In this document: positions 51,740 to 62,004 of the stretch, piece after piece
Numbering within the stretch: the stretch's first letter is position 1
Layout of the letters: each line of letters begins with the position of its first letter
Source of the DNA: Thermococcus sp. M36
GTDB taxonomy: Archaea > Methanobacteriota_B > Thermococci > Thermococcales > Thermococcaceae
Length of the DNA: 64,000 bases
Assembly (NCBI RefSeq): GCF_012027355.1
Contig: NZ_SNUH01000001.1
Location: forward strand, 1,302,001-1,366,000
Reading direction: 5' to 3'
Made by a program: the position numbers and the translations under genes
The notes under the pieces: model-generated
What the model was told of the DNA's origin: nothing
The model's input: only the letters and a program-made list of their open reading frames with translations
Database searches by the model: none

Positions 51740-54034
51740 TCAGGATCTTCTCTCGTATACTATCAGGCCCAAGAGGAGCGCGAGTTCCAGCCCTACTGGG
51801 ACTACGTGGAGCGACGCCGCGACGAGGCTGAGGCCTATCATGACCGCTCTTAGGACTTTTGGTACCGTGAGGCTCTTGAAGTGCCCTGTTATGGCAATCG
51901 CGAGTATGTACATTATCAGAATCGTTGCCGCTAGGTAGTACAGAACCCTCAGTGCCACCTGGGGCGTCCACTCCGAGACGGTTATGAGGAACATCTCCGG
52001 ATGGGTGAAGTAGATATACGGCCCTATGTACCCTGCCAGTGCGTATTTAACCGAGTTTATGGCGGTCTTCCAGAAGTCTCCCCCCGCCAGCGCTGAACCC
52101 GCATATGCTGCGAGGGCGACGGGTGGCGTGAGGTCTGCTAGTATTCCGAAGTAGAACACGAAGAAGTGTGCCGCGAGGAGGGCTATCGCCGTGCTGTATC
52201 CCGGCACGGAGGCGTCATATATCGGGTTGCCTGCGACTGCAGTGTAAACCGCTGGGGCGGCGACGAGGGAGGTTATAACGTAGTTCGCCGTCGTTGGGAC
52301 GCCCATACCGAGGATGAGACTGAATATCATTGCCATTATCAGGAGCAGGAGCAGGTTTCCGCCGGCGAGGTCAACGAGCTTGTAGCCAAGGGACGTGACC
52401 AGGCCGGTCATCGTGAGGACGCCCTGTATCAGACCCGCACTGGCCGCCGCCAGCATCACAGTTGTGCTGGTCTTGCCCGCGTCTATCATTGACTCGTATG
52501 TGGCAGTGTACATCTTCTTGCCGCCCTCTGTTCCCGACTTGTAGCCCACAACGAGGGAGAAGATTATTCCGAAGGTTCCGCTCATCAGCAGTATCTCTTC
52601 CTTCCTCATATAGAGCAGCTTTCCGAGAACCGCCATCAGTATGAACAGCATGCTTATGTAGAACTTCTCGTTGAACTCTGCCTTGTCAGTCAGCAGTGCC
52701 GCGGCCACGAGTACCACTGCCAGAACAATGAGCACCGCCCCAACTGGGGTGGCGTACTCCCTGCTGGTGAACATCAGCACTGTTGTTATGAGCGCTATCG
52801 CCACATAGAAGTGTTCATGTCCTGGTATCTCGTCCTTTGATATCCACGCGACCCAGATTGCGATTCCCAGAGAGGAAACCGCCGCTATATGGGGCGCAAT
52901 TCCCCAGACAAGGGCCACGGTGATGACCACTATTGGCAGCAGGATGTAGAGCTTCCTTAGGAAGTACTTCAGCGGTTTGAAGTGCTCCCTGGGCATACCC
53001 TTGAGTCCAAGCCTCTTGGTCTCAAGATCTATGAAGAGGTAGACACCCGTGTAGTATATCAGCGCCGGTAAAACCGCCGCTATGATGAGCTTGTTGTACG
53101 GAACCCCCAGGAACTGGGCCATGATGAAGGCTGCCGCACCCATGACGGGGGGCATTAGCTGTCCCCCCGTCGAGGCCACCGGCTCGACGGCACCGGCTAT
53201 CTCTGGTGGGTAGCCGGCCTTCTTCATCAGGGGTATCGTGAAAGTGCCCGTCGTCAGGACGTTGGCGACGCTGGAACCGCTGACGGTTCCCATCAGTCCG
53301 CTTGAAATGACCGCCGCCTTCGCCGGCCCTCCCGGCCGGGTTCCGAACAGGCTTATCATGAACTCGGTTATGTAGTCGCTGACCCCTATCCTCAGCAGGA
53401 ATGCCCCGAAGAAAACGAAGGCGAAGACGTAAATCGTCATGACGTAGAAGGGTATCCCGAATATTCCCTGGTCGAGGTAGAGGTACTGGACGATCCTGGT
53501 CCAGTTATAGCCCGCGTCCCTGATGCCGTAGAGGAGGAAGACCACCACGATGGTGGGGAGTATCCATCCTATCGCCCTCCTCGTCGCTTCGAGGACGAGT
53601 ATTATTGCGAGTATTCCGAAAATAACGTCCATCTGGTTCACGTCGTAGTACACCATGTACGTCGGCCAGCGCCAGAACTTGTAAAATGCCGCCGCGAGCC
53701 CCAGTAGTATGAGTGCGTAGTCGAACCACTGAACCTTTGAGAGGTACTTCTCCTTTTTCCGTATTGGGTACCTCAGGATGGCTATGACAAATATCATGCC
53801 GAGCACGAAGGCCATTACCTGCTGATCTTGGAAGTCGAGCTTCAGAAACTCCATCTCAACGCCCAGTTTGCTGAATATTGAGTACAGGAGGAATGTGAAG
53901 TTGAATATAAAGAGGATTTCAAATATTCCAATGAGTATTGAGGCCGAGTTGATGACTTTTTCCAGTTTCTCGGGCAGTGTTCGGGTGGCTTCAAGCTTTA
54001 TCCTCTTCTCTATAGCCTCCAGATCTTCCCCCAC
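51740..54034 (-). CDS. TRAP transporter permease, fused DctQM (TAXI type)
   Basis: A 764-residue membrane protein: a ~200-residue DctQ-like part with four helices, then a DctM-like large permease of 12+ helices (FGIPFYVMTIYVFAFVFFGA, VSGSSVANVLTTGTFTIPLM, MGVPTTANYVITSLVAAPAV). Na+-driven uptake of an organic acid is expected from the family. GTG at 54034 has AGGAGGTG 6 nt upstream and starts just after the DUF1850 gene's stop, so the genes are coupled. Confidence 0.9.
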   Translation of the reverse strand: MGEDLEAIEKRIKLEATRTLPEKLEKVINSASILIGIFEILFIFNFTFLLYSIFSKLGVEMEFLKLDFQDQQVMAFVLGMIFVIAILRYPIRKKEKYLSKVQWFDYALILLGLAAAFYKFWRWPTYMVYYDVNQMDVIFGILAIILVLEATRRAIGWILPTIVVVFLLYGIRDAGYNWTRIVQYLYLDQGIFGIPFYVMTIYVFAFVFFGAFLLRIGVSDYITEFMISLFGTRPGGPAKAAVISSGLMGTVSGSSVANVLTTGTFTIPLMKKAGYPPEIAGAVEPVASTGGQLMPPVMGAAAFIMAQFLGVPYNKLIIAAVLPALIYYTGVYLFIDLETKRLGLKGMPREHFKPLKYFLRKLYILLPIVVITVALVWGIAPHIAAVSSLGIAIWVAWISKDEIPGHEHFYVAIALITTVLMFTSREYATPVGAVLIVLAVVLVAAALLTDKAEFNEKFYISMLFILMAVLGKLLYMRKEEILLMSGTFGIIFSLVVGYKSGTEGGKKMYTATYESMIDAGKTSTTVMLAAASAGLIQGVLTMTGLVTSLGYKLVDLAGGNLLLLLIMAMIFSLILGMGVPTTANYVITSLVAAPAVYTAVAGNPIYDASVPGYSTAIALLAAHFFVFYFGILADLTPPVALAAYAGSALAGGDFWKTAINSVKYALAGYIGPYIYFTHPEMFLITVSEWTPQVALRVLYYLAATILIMYILAIAITGHFKSLTVPKVLRAVMIGLSLVAASLHVVPVGLELALLLGLIVYERRS

Positions 54035-54036
54035 TC

Positions 54037-54492
54037 TCAACACCTCCTAACAGTTAAAACGATCCCAGGCACGTTCACGGCCTCTATACGGAGGACGCCG
54101 GCCTCCGCTGGCTGGATGAATACGCTGCTGCCGTCAATCTTTACAGTAAAGTTGTTCAGCGGGATGAACCAGTACTCCCAAGATTTTCCCAGAAACCTAT
54201 CAGCGAGCTTGACGTAGAATTCCCCGTCCCGGTAGTCGAAATCCATGGGCTGTCCCGCGAGGAACTCCTGCCATTTTTCCATCGTGAAGTATATCCCTCT
54301 GTTGGAAATTCGATACACGTCAATGACCTTGGTCAGTGAGACGCTGTGGGTGTAGCTGACTTCGAGCACGGTCTGGCCCCGGAGGGGATAGTAGCATTCC
54401 GTCCCATTGAAGGCTATCCCGACTGCGGGAAAGGGATACATGGCCAGGGCGACAGCGAGAAGTGCCAGTAAAAAAATGAAAGGTTTTTTCAA
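54037..54492 (-). CDS. DUF1850 protein, TRAP transporter accessory
   Basis: A 151-residue protein with an N-terminal signal or membrane segment (FIFLLALLAVALAMYPFPAV) and a beta-rich exported domain. LEVSYTHSVSLTKVIDVYRI is the DUF1850 hallmark. Such genes sit between TAXI-type binding protein and permease in many genomes; the exact job is unknown. Confidence 0.8.
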   Translation of the reverse strand: MKKPFIFLLALLAVALAMYPFPAVGIAFNGTECYYPLRGQTVLEVSYTHSVSLTKVIDVYRISNRGIYFTMEKWQEFLAGQPMDFDYRDGEFYVKLADRFLGKSWEYWFIPLNNFTVKIDGSSVFIQPAEAGVLRIEAVNVPGIVLTVRRC

Positions 54493-54510
54493 CCTCTCAC
54501 CCCTCTGAGA

Positions 54511-55542
54511 TCAGGGTTTGACGTCCTCGGGGACGGTTATTCCCTGCTCCTCGTAGTACTTGATGGCCCCAGGGTGGAGCGGCACCATGAGACCGTCGAA
54601 GGCGTGGTTGATGTCTATCTGCTTCGCGACCTGGTGGGCCGTTGCGAGGTCGTCGATGCTAGTGTAGAGGATCTTGGTCATCTCGTAAACGAGGTCGTCG
54701 GGGAGATCCTTGTGGACAACTAGGGTTGACTTGACGGCTATGGTCTGGACATCGGTGTCCATCCCGTTGTACGTCCCCGCGGGTATGGTTACCTTGACGT
54801 AGAACGGGTATCCCTGGTCGTGGAGCTTCTGGATAACGTCATCCGGAACCGGGATGAGCCTTACCGGAACCTTAACCGCTATCTGGTTGATGGCCGGCGC
54901 GGGGTATGCGATGACGGTGAATTCGGCATCAACCTGGCCAAGAACGAGGCTCTGGGCGGCCTCCTCGAAGGTCTGGTAGATCGGCTCTATCTTGTCCCAG
55001 ACTCCGGCGGCCTTGAGAACCCTCTCGGCGGTTGCGGCCACACCGCTTCCTGCCGCGCCCACAACGACCTTCTTGCCCGCGAGGTCATCGAGGGTCTTTA
55101 TGTCGCTGTCAGCCCTGACGACTATCTGGACAGGCTCGGGGTAGAGGGTTCCTATGGCACGCAGATCCTTGATGGGCCCGCTCTTCTCGAACTGGTAGAG
55201 CCCGTTCCAGGCGTAGTACGTAACGTCGTTCTGGGCTATTGCCGCCTGGGCCTCACCTTTGCCAACGGCGAGACAGTTGGCAACGCTGGCACCGCTGGTG
55301 ACAGCCTTAGCGTAGATCATATCGCTCTTCTTGTTTATCACCTTGGCGTACATTGAACCCAGTGCGAAATAGACGCTACCAGGGCCGGAACCGGTGTAGA
55401 TGGTGAGGACGTACTTTCCGTCGTCGGTCTTTTCAAGGGTCAGCCCCTGGGCTGTCGTTTCTTCACCGCCGGTGGTGCAGCCGGCGGCAACAACGGCCAA
55501 AAACAAAACAAACATCAGACCAATGGCGGTCCACTTCCTCAT
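54511..55542 (-). CDS. TAXI-family TRAP solute-binding lipoprotein
   Basis: A 343-residue binding protein. The N-terminal signal ends in AVVAAGCTTGG with a lipobox Cys at ~22, then a Gly/Thr-rich linker. YTGSGPGSVYFALGSMYAKV and VKAVTSGASVANCLAVGKGE are the TAXI signature. It feeds the fused permease; TAXI proteins in other species bind glutamate or similar dicarboxylates, so the ligand is uncertain. Confidence 0.9.
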   Translation of the reverse strand: MRKWTAIGLMFVLFLAVVAAGCTTGGEETTAQGLTLEKTDDGKYVLTIYTGSGPGSVYFALGSMYAKVINKKSDMIYAKAVTSGASVANCLAVGKGEAQAAIAQNDVTYYAWNGLYQFEKSGPIKDLRAIGTLYPEPVQIVVRADSDIKTLDDLAGKKVVVGAAGSGVAATAERVLKAAGVWDKIEPIYQTFEEAAQSLVLGQVDAEFTVIAYPAPAINQIAVKVPVRLIPVPDDVIQKLHDQGYPFYVKVTIPAGTYNGMDTDVQTIAVKSTLVVHKDLPDDLVYEMTKILYTSIDDLATAHQVAKQIDINHAFDGLMVPLHPGAIKYYEEQGITVPEDVKP

Positions 55543-55565
55543 TCTTTACCACCCCCTTAACGGCT

Positions 55566-55604
55566 GACGCCCACGTGTGCGCAGGCGTCTAAACATGTAC
55601 ATGT
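55566..55604 (-). promoter_or_regulatory. Possible operator in the TAXI operon leader
   Basis: A perfect 12-bp palindrome ACATGTACATGT (55593-55604) and an inverted repeat GACGCC/GGCGTC (55566-55589) lie between the TATA box and the start codon, where a repressor or RNA structure could act. Confidence 0.35.
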
Positions 55605-55628
55605 ATCGCAGTATATGCACACTACAGG

Positions 55629-55642
55629 GTTATATATTTTTT
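55629..55642 (-). promoter_or_regulatory. TATA box of the TRAP operon
   Basis: Minus-strand AAAAAATATATAACC lies ~90 nt upstream of the start, leaving a leader of about 60 nt. Confidence 0.5.
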
Positions 55643-55703
55643 GGCCTGTTGGAAGTTTTACATACAATTAAACAAATATTAAAGAGTAAATAATGAAAAT
55701 TTT

Positions 55704-57617
55704 TCAGTAATAATACCAGATCGTCCAGTAATCGTTCGGATCCTCACCAATGCTCTCCAGGTAGTCGAGGTACTCCTTGATTGGAACGTCGGGGTAGGTG
55801 TAGAGCTTGGTCTCGCTGATGCCCTTCTCCCACGGGTGCATGAGGTATATCCTGCTGCCGTCGGGTCTTATTCCGACCAGCTCCCTGTCCTGCCATGCAC
55901 GGAGGTGGTTCTTGCCCATCCTGGGGACGTTGAAAACGGGCTCGTCCGGCCTGAACTGTCCCGGCAGGAGCCTTGCCTCCTCCTTCCTCTCCTGGACGAC
56001 CCTAGCTATGGGCACGAGGTAGTCCTTCTGCTCTATCTTGCCCTTCGGATAGAAGGTGTAGTACGGGTCGATGCCCACTTTCTTGAGGGCAATCCTGAGG
56101 GCCACGTTCTCAAAGCGCCTGCTGACGTTCCTCTGGTAAACGAGCTGGTTGTAGATGTATATCCCCTGCTTCCTCAGCTTGTACGTGGCCTCAGCGACCT
56201 CAGGAGTTACCTCATAGGCGGTCTCGAAGTGGGTCGAGATGGCGACGTTCCTCTTCCCCGGCTCTATGTATGATCCGAGAATCTCGGCGAGGCTGTCGGT
56301 TATTCTCATTGGAACCGTGACGAGTATCCTGGTTCCCCAGCGGATGTTCACGACGTGATCCATCTCCGCAAGGCGGGACATTATCTTGTCGATTATCTTG
56401 TCGCTGAGGGCTATCGGGTCTCCGCCGGTTATGAGGACGTCCATCATGGAGTCGTGCTCGGCGAACCAGTCCAGGGCTTTCTCTATCTTGTCCCATCCCG
56501 GGAAGGAGCCAGCCATGAATGGCTCAAGGACCTCCCAGTTCCTCTGGCAGTAGACACATATCTGCGGGCAGGTGTCATAGGCCTTGAGGATGGCAATGGT
56601 GACGTACCTCCTGGTGACGAGGTCTATAGGAGATGTGTCATGTTCGCCCATGAAGTCGAAGTAGTACTCCCTGTCCTCCCTGTGGACTATCATGTTGTCC
56701 ATGTACCACTCCGGCGGCATTACCTGCCTCCTCACGTGCCTGTCGTACCTGTATGGCTCCTGGAAGTCCCACAGGTGGAGGTAGTGGGGCGTTATTCCCC
56801 ATGGGATGCGGTATTTAACGGCGAGCTCAACCTGCCTGAGGTCGTCCTCCGGAACCTTGACTATGCCCAGTTCGTTGAGCTCCCTCAGGGTTTCGAGACC
56901 CTTCTCCCTCTTGAGGACGTGGGAGAACTGCCAGCGGTAGTCGAACCACTCGTCCTCGGTTATGCCAAAGTACTCCATAAGCTGTTCTCTCTGCCTCTTC
57001 CTCTTCTCGATAATCTCCCTGTCGAGGCCGCTCGGGTACTTCTTGAGGTAGCTCCTTATGTAGTTCCATTCCTTATCGAGATACTCGGAGCGGGCCAATG
57101 CCGCCTTTCTGCCCTTTATCTTGCTGAAGTCCACGAATTTAATACCTGCCGCTTCAAGCTTTGGCCCGAGCCAGCCTTTGGAGTAGCCGCTGACACCAGC
57201 CATGGCCTTGAAGAGGTGCCTGAACTCCTCGACGAAGCCGTCGGTTATTATGCTCAGGACGTGCTTGTCACCCCTAGTGGCCTTCCACAGGTATTCCAGC
57301 GTGCTGAAGCCCGCCGCCTTCTCCCCGTATTCGGAGATTATGTTCAGGAAGACACTGGTGGCTTCGATTCCGAGCCATCTGTCTATTGGATCAACGTTGA
57401 TCTCGCCGTTTTTGTACTTCCACAGGAGCTCCTCGGCGAACTTGGACAGCCTTTTTCTGGCTTCTTCAAGTGTGTTGCTGGTGAGCAGGATTTCTCTGAT
57501 TTCCGGGAGTGGTTCAAAAACCTCCAAAAACCTCTCGTGCTCCACCCCCTGCTTGAGGCCCCAGGGGGACTCCTCCACGTTAAATGTGGAGACGGCGCTT
57601 TCCATCCGCTTCTCCAT
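55704..57617 (-). CDS. KamA-family radical SAM aminomutase
   Basis: A 637-residue radical SAM/PLP enzyme like lysine or glutamate 2,3-aminomutase. The cluster motif CPQICVYC has Cys at 350, 354 and 357; VLITGGDPIALSDKI follows; and PRMGKNHLRAW near the C-terminus has a Lys in the PLP position. It carries an N-terminal extension of ~270 residues compared with the ~415-residue bacterial LAM. No beta-lysine acetyltransferase (ablB) is next to it, so an osmolyte role cannot be claimed. Start at 57617 after GGAGGTGGGAGG; TATA-like element at 57716-57728. Confidence 0.85.
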   Translation of the reverse strand: MEKRMESAVSTFNVEESPWGLKQGVEHERFLEVFEPLPEIREILLTSNTLEEARKRLSKFAEELLWKYKNGEINVDPIDRWLGIEATSVFLNIISEYGEKAAGFSTLEYLWKATRGDKHVLSIITDGFVEEFRHLFKAMAGVSGYSKGWLGPKLEAAGIKFVDFSKIKGRKAALARSEYLDKEWNYIRSYLKKYPSGLDREIIEKRKRQREQLMEYFGITEDEWFDYRWQFSHVLKREKGLETLRELNELGIVKVPEDDLRQVELAVKYRIPWGITPHYLHLWDFQEPYRYDRHVRRQVMPPEWYMDNMIVHREDREYYFDFMGEHDTSPIDLVTRRYVTIAILKAYDTCPQICVYCQRNWEVLEPFMAGSFPGWDKIEKALDWFAEHDSMMDVLITGGDPIALSDKIIDKIMSRLAEMDHVVNIRWGTRILVTVPMRITDSLAEILGSYIEPGKRNVAISTHFETAYEVTPEVAEATYKLRKQGIYIYNQLVYQRNVSRRFENVALRIALKKVGIDPYYTFYPKGKIEQKDYLVPIARVVQERKEEARLLPGQFRPDEPVFNVPRMGKNHLRAWQDRELVGIRPDGSRIYLMHPWEKGISETKLYTYPDVPIKEYLDYLESIGEDPNDYWTIWYYY

Positions 57618-57989
57618 CCTCCCACCTCCGCCTTCCGGGCGGTGTTTCTCGGGGACATTGGTGTACCTGTCCCTTCATGGATGTCCCGTTATCGCTCATA
57701 ATGGCCTCTAATGGCTATATATATTTTACTTTTACTCTTGAGTAAAACACGACATTTTTCAAAATTTAAAGCAATAGTTGCGAATATTTTACATATTTTT
57801 CCCCAAAATCTTGAAAAATTGCTAAAGGTTGATTTAACTTATGTCAAAGTGGGGACTTTCGGTTTATATACGTAAAGTTTAAATTTTATATAAATCCCCA
57901 GAATTTGGGGCCTAGTTTCAACCTTTTTCAAGGCACTGGAACAAAAGCATTATAATGTGGGAACTCTAGGCACCCTCGGGGAGTGATCA
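57618..57989. promoter_or_regulatory. AT-rich divergent promoter region
   Basis: It holds the TATA element of the KamA gene (minus-strand TAAAATATATATA, 57716-57728) and of dtdA (GCATTATAATG, 57948-57958). The ~200 bases between them are over 70% A+T by eye with no gene. Confidence 0.5.
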
Positions 57990-58808
57990 ATGAAGGTGAT
58001 AATGACAACCAAAATTGACCTTGCCTCGATGAACATAATGGAAAAGCTCATTGAGAACTTTGGGTTCAGAGAGACCGAGAAGAGATTCGACGGGAACCCA
58101 GTCTACTCAAGGGGTGACATCTTCATCCTTACTACCAACGGCGAGATGATATACTACGACAACCTCGATGCGGAGGTTGAGAGACAGCTCGGCCTTAAGC
58201 CGGATATGATAGTCTTCGCGTCCAGGCACTCCAGCAGGCAGAAGATGCCCTCACTCACCACCCACGTGACAGGGAACTGGGGCAAAGCGATGTACGGCGG
58301 AAAGGATGAGAGCCTTGCTGTGGCCCATCCGGCTGCGATGAAGCTCGCCCTCATGAAGATGAACGAGCTTAACGACCTCGGCTGGACGGTCTGTTACGAG
58401 GCGACGCACCACGGCCCGAGCGAGCTGGAAGTGCCGAGCCTTTTCATAGAGATAGGCTCAAGCGAGGAGGAGTGGGTTATAGACAGGGCTGGGGAGATAA
58501 TAGCTGAGTCAATAATGTACGTTCTAGAGAACTATGAAAAAGCTAAGTTCCCAGTAGCCATAGGGATAGGTGGCGGGCACTACGCGCCCAAGCAGACGAA
58601 GAGGGCGCTTGAGACAGACATAGCGTTCAGCCATATAGCCCCAAAGTACGCCCACCTCTTGAGCAGGGAGCTTCTCCTGAAGGCTATTGAAAGGACATGG
58701 GGCGGAGTCAATGCCATTTACGTTGATTGGAAGGGGAGTAAAGGCGAAACGCGGCAGATGGCTAGGGCCCTTGCCGAAGAACTCGGCCTGGAGTTCATAA
58801 GGGACTGA
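57990..58808 (+). CDS. dtdA: D-aminoacyl-tRNA deacylase (archaeal/plant type)
   Basis: A 272-residue DtdA/DTD2, which frees tRNA from D-amino acids. [20 protein letters not shown] and [20 protein letters not shown] contain the conserved His/Ser/Glu, and [12 protein letters not shown] is the Gly-rich loop. Zinc-dependent in the characterised relatives. GGGAGTGATC precedes the ATG. Confidence 0.93.
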   Translation: MKVIMTTKIDLASMNIMEKLIENFGFRETEKRFDGNPVYSRGDIFILTTNGEMIYYDNLDAEVERQLGLKPDMIVFASRHSSRQKMPSLTTHVTGNWGKAMYGGKDESLAVAHPAAMKLALMKMNELNDLGWTVCYEATHHGPSELEVPSLFIEIGSSEEEWVIDRAGEIIAESIMYVLENYEKAKFPVAIGIGGGHYAPKQTKRALETDIAFSHIAPKYAHLLSRELLLKAIERTWGGVNAIYVDWKGSKGETRQMARALAEELGLEFIRD

Positions 58809-58867
58809 ATAATCGAAATCTTTAAAGATGTTAAGCGGGATTTAAAAAACAGCACCTGCCCTTAGCT

Positions 58868-58881
58868 AAATTTATATACTT
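58868..58881 (+). promoter_or_regulatory. TATA box for ftsZ
   Basis: AATTTATATACTT lies ~50 nt upstream of the ATG at 58930. Confidence 0.55.
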
Positions 58882-58929
58882 CCTGCCTACAAAGTGGAAC
58901 AGATGTTAAATTGCCCGGAGGGTGAAAGG

Positions 58930-60051
58930 ATGCTGAAGCTGATTGAAGATGCCATTGAAAGGACCTCTGCTGGCCTTAACAAGGCTCCTGAGACACAGGT
59001 TCCTCAGACTGACATTGATGAGGAGCTTAGGAGGATTCTTGAGCAGATACAGGCCAAAATATATGTCGTTGGTGTCGGCGGTGCCGGCTGTAACACCATT
59101 AACAGAATGATGCAGGTCGGAATTCAGGGGGCCAAGGTAATTGCAGTCAACACCGATGCCCAGGACCTCCTTAAGGTTCGCGCCCATAAGAAGATACTCA
59201 TAGGCAAGGAGCTGACGAGGGGTCTCGGTGCTGGAAACAACCCCAAAATGGGTGAGGAGGCCGCGAGGGAGAACGAGAGGGACATCCGGGAAGCCCTCGA
59301 AGGTGCTGACATGGTATTTATAACCTGCGGTCTCGGCGGTGGAACCGGTACCGGTGCGGCTCCGGTCGTTGCTGAGATTGCCAAGAAGATGGGTGCCCTG
59401 ACCGTCGCCGTTGTGACACTTCCCTTCACGGTGGAGGGTATAAGGCGCATCAAGAACGCCGAGTACGGTCTCGAGAGGCTCAGGAAGAACAGCGACACGG
59501 TTATAGTTATACCGAACGACAAGCTCATGGAGGTTGCTCCTAACCTGCCCATACACATGGCCTTCAAGGTCGCAGACGAGATACTCGTCCAGGCCGTCAA
59601 GGGCATCACCGAGCTCATCACCAAGCCGGGACTTGTTAACCTCGACTTCAACGACGTCAGGGCAGTCATGAAGGACGGCGGCGTTGCGATGATAGGTATC
59701 GGCGAGAGCGACAGCGAGAAGAGGGCCCTCGAAGCTGCCCAGCAGGCACTCAACAGCCCGCTCCTCGACGTTGACATAAGCGGTGCCAAGGGTGCTTTGA
59801 TCAGCATCAGCGGAAGCGACGTCAAGCTCGAAGAGGCCCAGCAGATAATAGAGCTCGTCACGAGCAAGCTCGACCCGGAGGCCCAGGTCATCTGGGGTAT
59901 CCAGCTCGACGAAGAGCTCGGCAAGATGATAAGGATCCTCATCGTGGTCACGGGGGTCAGCTCCCCCTACGCCGTTGCCGAGGAGGAGGTCTCCTACTAC
60001 TCCGAAGATACCGAGAGAAAAGTTATTAAGCTCGACCTTGAGGAGCTTTGA
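58930..60051 (+). CDS. ftsZ: Cell division protein FtsZ
   Basis: A 373-residue tubulin-like GTPase that forms the division ring. [13 protein letters not shown] begins the nucleotide-binding domain, the tubulin signature [10 protein letters not shown] is near residue 128, and the T7 loop is [13 protein letters not shown]. The ATG at 58930 has GGAGGGTGAAAGG upstream; a start at 58894 precedes that site. Followed by secE, an arrangement conserved in Euryarchaeota. Confidence 0.96.
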   Translation: MLKLIEDAIERTSAGLNKAPETQVPQTDIDEELRRILEQIQAKIYVVGVGGAGCNTINRMMQVGIQGAKVIAVNTDAQDLLKVRAHKKILIGKELTRGLGAGNNPKMGEEAARENERDIREALEGADMVFITCGLGGGTGTGAAPVVAEIAKKMGALTVAVVTLPFTVEGIRRIKNAEYGLERLRKNSDTVIVIPNDKLMEVAPNLPIHMAFKVADEILVQAVKGITELITKPGLVNLDFNDVRAVMKDGGVAMIGIGESDSEKRALEAAQQALNSPLLDVDISGAKGALISISGSDVKLEEAQQIIELVTSKLDPEAQVIWGIQLDEELGKMIRILIVVTGVSSPYAVAEEEVSYYSEDTERKVIKLDLEEL

Positions 60052-60087
60052 TGTCCTCCATTTTCAAAATTTAACGGGGTGACGGGA

Positions 60088-60273
60088 GTGGCAACAACCA
60101 CGGAAAAGCTTAAAAGCTTCTTCGCGGAATCGCGGAGGGTTTTGCTGGTAACAAAAAAGCCGGGAATGAAAGAGTTTAAGATGGCCGCCAAAATCACCGG
60201 CATTGGGATGATACTGGTCGGCCTTATCGGGCTTGTGATCCGTCTTATCGGCTACGTCATCACCGGCTCCTGA
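60088..60273 (+). CDS. secE: Preprotein translocase subunit SecE (Sec61 gamma), GTG start
   Basis: A 61-residue SecE with one C-terminal membrane helix ([20 protein letters not shown]) and the amphipathic [16 protein letters not shown] before it. The GTG at 60088 has GGGGTGA 5 nt upstream. Partner of SecY at 22 kb. Confidence 0.93.
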   Translation: MATTTEKLKSFFAESRRVLLVTKKPGMKEFKMAAKITGIGMILVGLIGLVIRLIGYVITGS

Positions 60274-60292
60274 GCCGGTAAGGGTGGTGGAA

Positions 60293-60751
60293 ATGAGCGA
60301 CGGCAGGATATTTACAGTGCGCGTCACAGTGGGTCAGGAGGAGACAACGGCCAAGCTGATATACAGTAAGGTTAAGACTTACAACCTTCCGGTCTATGCC
60401 ATACTGGCGCCCTCGAAAGTTAAGGGCTACATCTTCGTCGAGGCGCCCAGCAAAAGCGCCGTTGATGAGGCGATTAAAGGCATACGCCACGCCAAGGGCA
60501 CCCTTCCGGGCGAGATAAGGTTTGAGGAGATTGAACACTTCCTTGAGGAGAAGCCCGCTGTGAGCGGCTTCGAGCCTGGCGACATCGTTGAGCTCATCGC
60601 CGGCCCGTTCAAGGGCGAGAAGGCGAAGGTCGTCAGGGTTGACGAAGCAAAGGACGAGATAGTCGTCGAGCTGATAGGCTCAATCGTCCCGATCCCGGTC
60701 ACGGTGAGGGGCGAATACGTTAGACTTATAAGTAAACGCCAGAAGGAGTGA
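60293..60751 (+). CDS. spt5: Transcription elongation factor Spt5 (NusG)
   Basis: A 152-residue archaeal Spt5: NGN domain ([20 protein letters not shown] to ~85) and KOW domain ([20 protein letters not shown], ~95-114). It clamps RNA polymerase with Spt4. The ATG at 60293 follows GGGTGG. It is coupled to ribosomal genes downstream, as secE-nusG-L11-L1-L10 in many genomes. Confidence 0.96.
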   Translation: MSDGRIFTVRVTVGQEETTAKLIYSKVKTYNLPVYAILAPSKVKGYIFVEAPSKSAVDEAIKGIRHAKGTLPGEIRFEEIEHFLEEKPAVSGFEPGDIVELIAGPFKGEKAKVVRVDEAKDEIVVELIGSIVPIPVTVRGEYVRLISKRQKE

Positions 60752-60777
60752 ACGGTCAACAGACAGAGGTGAGAAAA

Positions 60778-61269
60778 ATGGCACAGGTTGTTGAGGTGCT
60801 CGTTGAGGGAGGGAAGGCTTCACCCGGACCCCCGCTCGGTCCCGCTATCGGTCCTCTTGGACTCAACGTCAAGCAGGTGGTTGACGAGATAAACAAGGCC
60901 ACCAAGGACTTCGCGGGAATGCAGGTTCCCGTCAAGATCATCGTCGAGGACCCCAAGAAGAAGACCTTCCGCATTGAGGTCGGTGTCCCGCCGGTCAGCC
61001 AGCTCATCAAGAAGGAGCTCGGCATACCGAAGGGCTCCAGTGAGGCCGGCCACAGCCCAGTCGGGAACCTGACCATGGAGCAGGTCATCAGGATAGCCAA
61101 GGCCAAGGCCGAGCAGATGCTCGCCGCCGACCTCAAGGCTGCCGCCAAGGAGGTCATAGGAACGGCGCTCAGCATGGGCGTTACGGTGGAAGGCAAAGAC
61201 CCCAGGGAAGTCCAGAAGGAGATTGACGAAGGCGTTTACGACGAGATTTTCGCCAACGCCGAGGAGTGA
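60778..61269 (+). CDS. rpl11: Ribosomal protein L11
   Basis: A 163-residue L11 (uL11) of the factor-binding stalk base. [20 protein letters not shown] is the N-domain and the C-terminal 23S-binding domain follows. GAGGTGAG precedes the ATG at 60778; a longer frame from 60748 overlaps spt5 and is rejected. Confidence 0.97.
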   Translation: MAQVVEVLVEGGKASPGPPLGPAIGPLGLNVKQVVDEINKATKDFAGMQVPVKIIVEDPKKKTFRIEVGVPPVSQLIKKELGIPKGSSEAGHSPVGNLTMEQVIRIAKAKAEQMLAADLKAAAKEVIGTALSMGVTVEGKDPREVQKEIDEGVYDEIFANAEE

Positions 61270-61272
61270 GGG

Positions 61273-61288
61273 AAAAGTTTAAAAATCC
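61273..61288 (+). promoter_or_regulatory. TATA-like element and leader for rpl1
   Basis: AAAAGTTTAAAAATCC follows the rpl11 stop; a ~60-nt leader precedes rpl1. In methanogens L1 represses its own mRNA at such a place, but no site could be assigned here. Confidence 0.4.
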
Positions 61289-61348
61289 CTCTTTTTACGC
61301 ATCTTTGACTTTTTGAGGCTTAAATCAAAACCGAAAGGAGGGCTGTAA

Positions 61349-61999
61349 ATGGCCTTTGACAGACAGAAACTCGTGGAAGCGGTGAAGGAGGCGAAGGCCC
61401 GGGCTAAGCCGCGCAACTTCACACAGACCGTCGAAGTGGCAGTCAACCTCAGGGATATAGACCTCCGCAAGCCGGAGAACAGGTTCAAGCTTGAGGTTGT
61501 GCTGCCCCACGGTCGTGGGAAGGAGCCCAAGATCGCGGTCATCGCTGATGGTGCCGTTGCCGAGGCGGCTAAAAAGCTCGGGCTTGATGTGATTAGTGGA
61601 GAGCAGCTTGAGGAACTTGCCAAGAGCCCAAGACAGGCAAGGAAGCTGGCGAAGAGCTACGACTTCTTCATAGCGGCCGCACCGCTGATGCCGAAGATCG
61701 GTAGGTACCTCGGTAGGTACCTCGGTCCGAGGAACAAGATGCCGCAGGTAGTTCCGCCGACCATGACCAACCTGGAGCCGATCGTCGCCAGGCTCAAAAG
61801 GACCGTCAGGATACAGCTCAAGAACAACCCCGTGGTGCATGCTCCGATCGGGACGGAGGATATGGACGACGAGAAGCTCGCCGAGAACGCCGAGGCCGTT
61901 CTCAACGCCATCATCAACAAGCTGGAGCGCGGCGAGAACCAAGTGAAGTCAGTGTACGTCAAGACCACCATGGGACCGGCCGTTAAGGTGGAGAGGTGA
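61349..61999 (+). CDS. rpl1: Ribosomal protein L1
   Basis: A 216-residue L1 (uL1) of the mobile L1 stalk. [20 protein letters not shown] and [20 protein letters not shown] are diagnostic. GGAGGGCTGTAA precedes the ATG. Confidence 0.97.
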   Translation: MAFDRQKLVEAVKEAKARAKPRNFTQTVEVAVNLRDIDLRKPENRFKLEVVLPHGRGKEPKIAVIADGAVAEAAKKLGLDVISGEQLEELAKSPRQARKLAKSYDFFIAAAPLMPKIGRYLGRYLGPRNKMPQVVPPTMTNLEPIVARLKRTVRIQLKNNPVVHAPIGTEDMDDEKLAENAEAVLNAIINKLERGENQVKSVYVKTTMGPAVKVER

Positions 62000-62004
62000 G
62001 GGAG

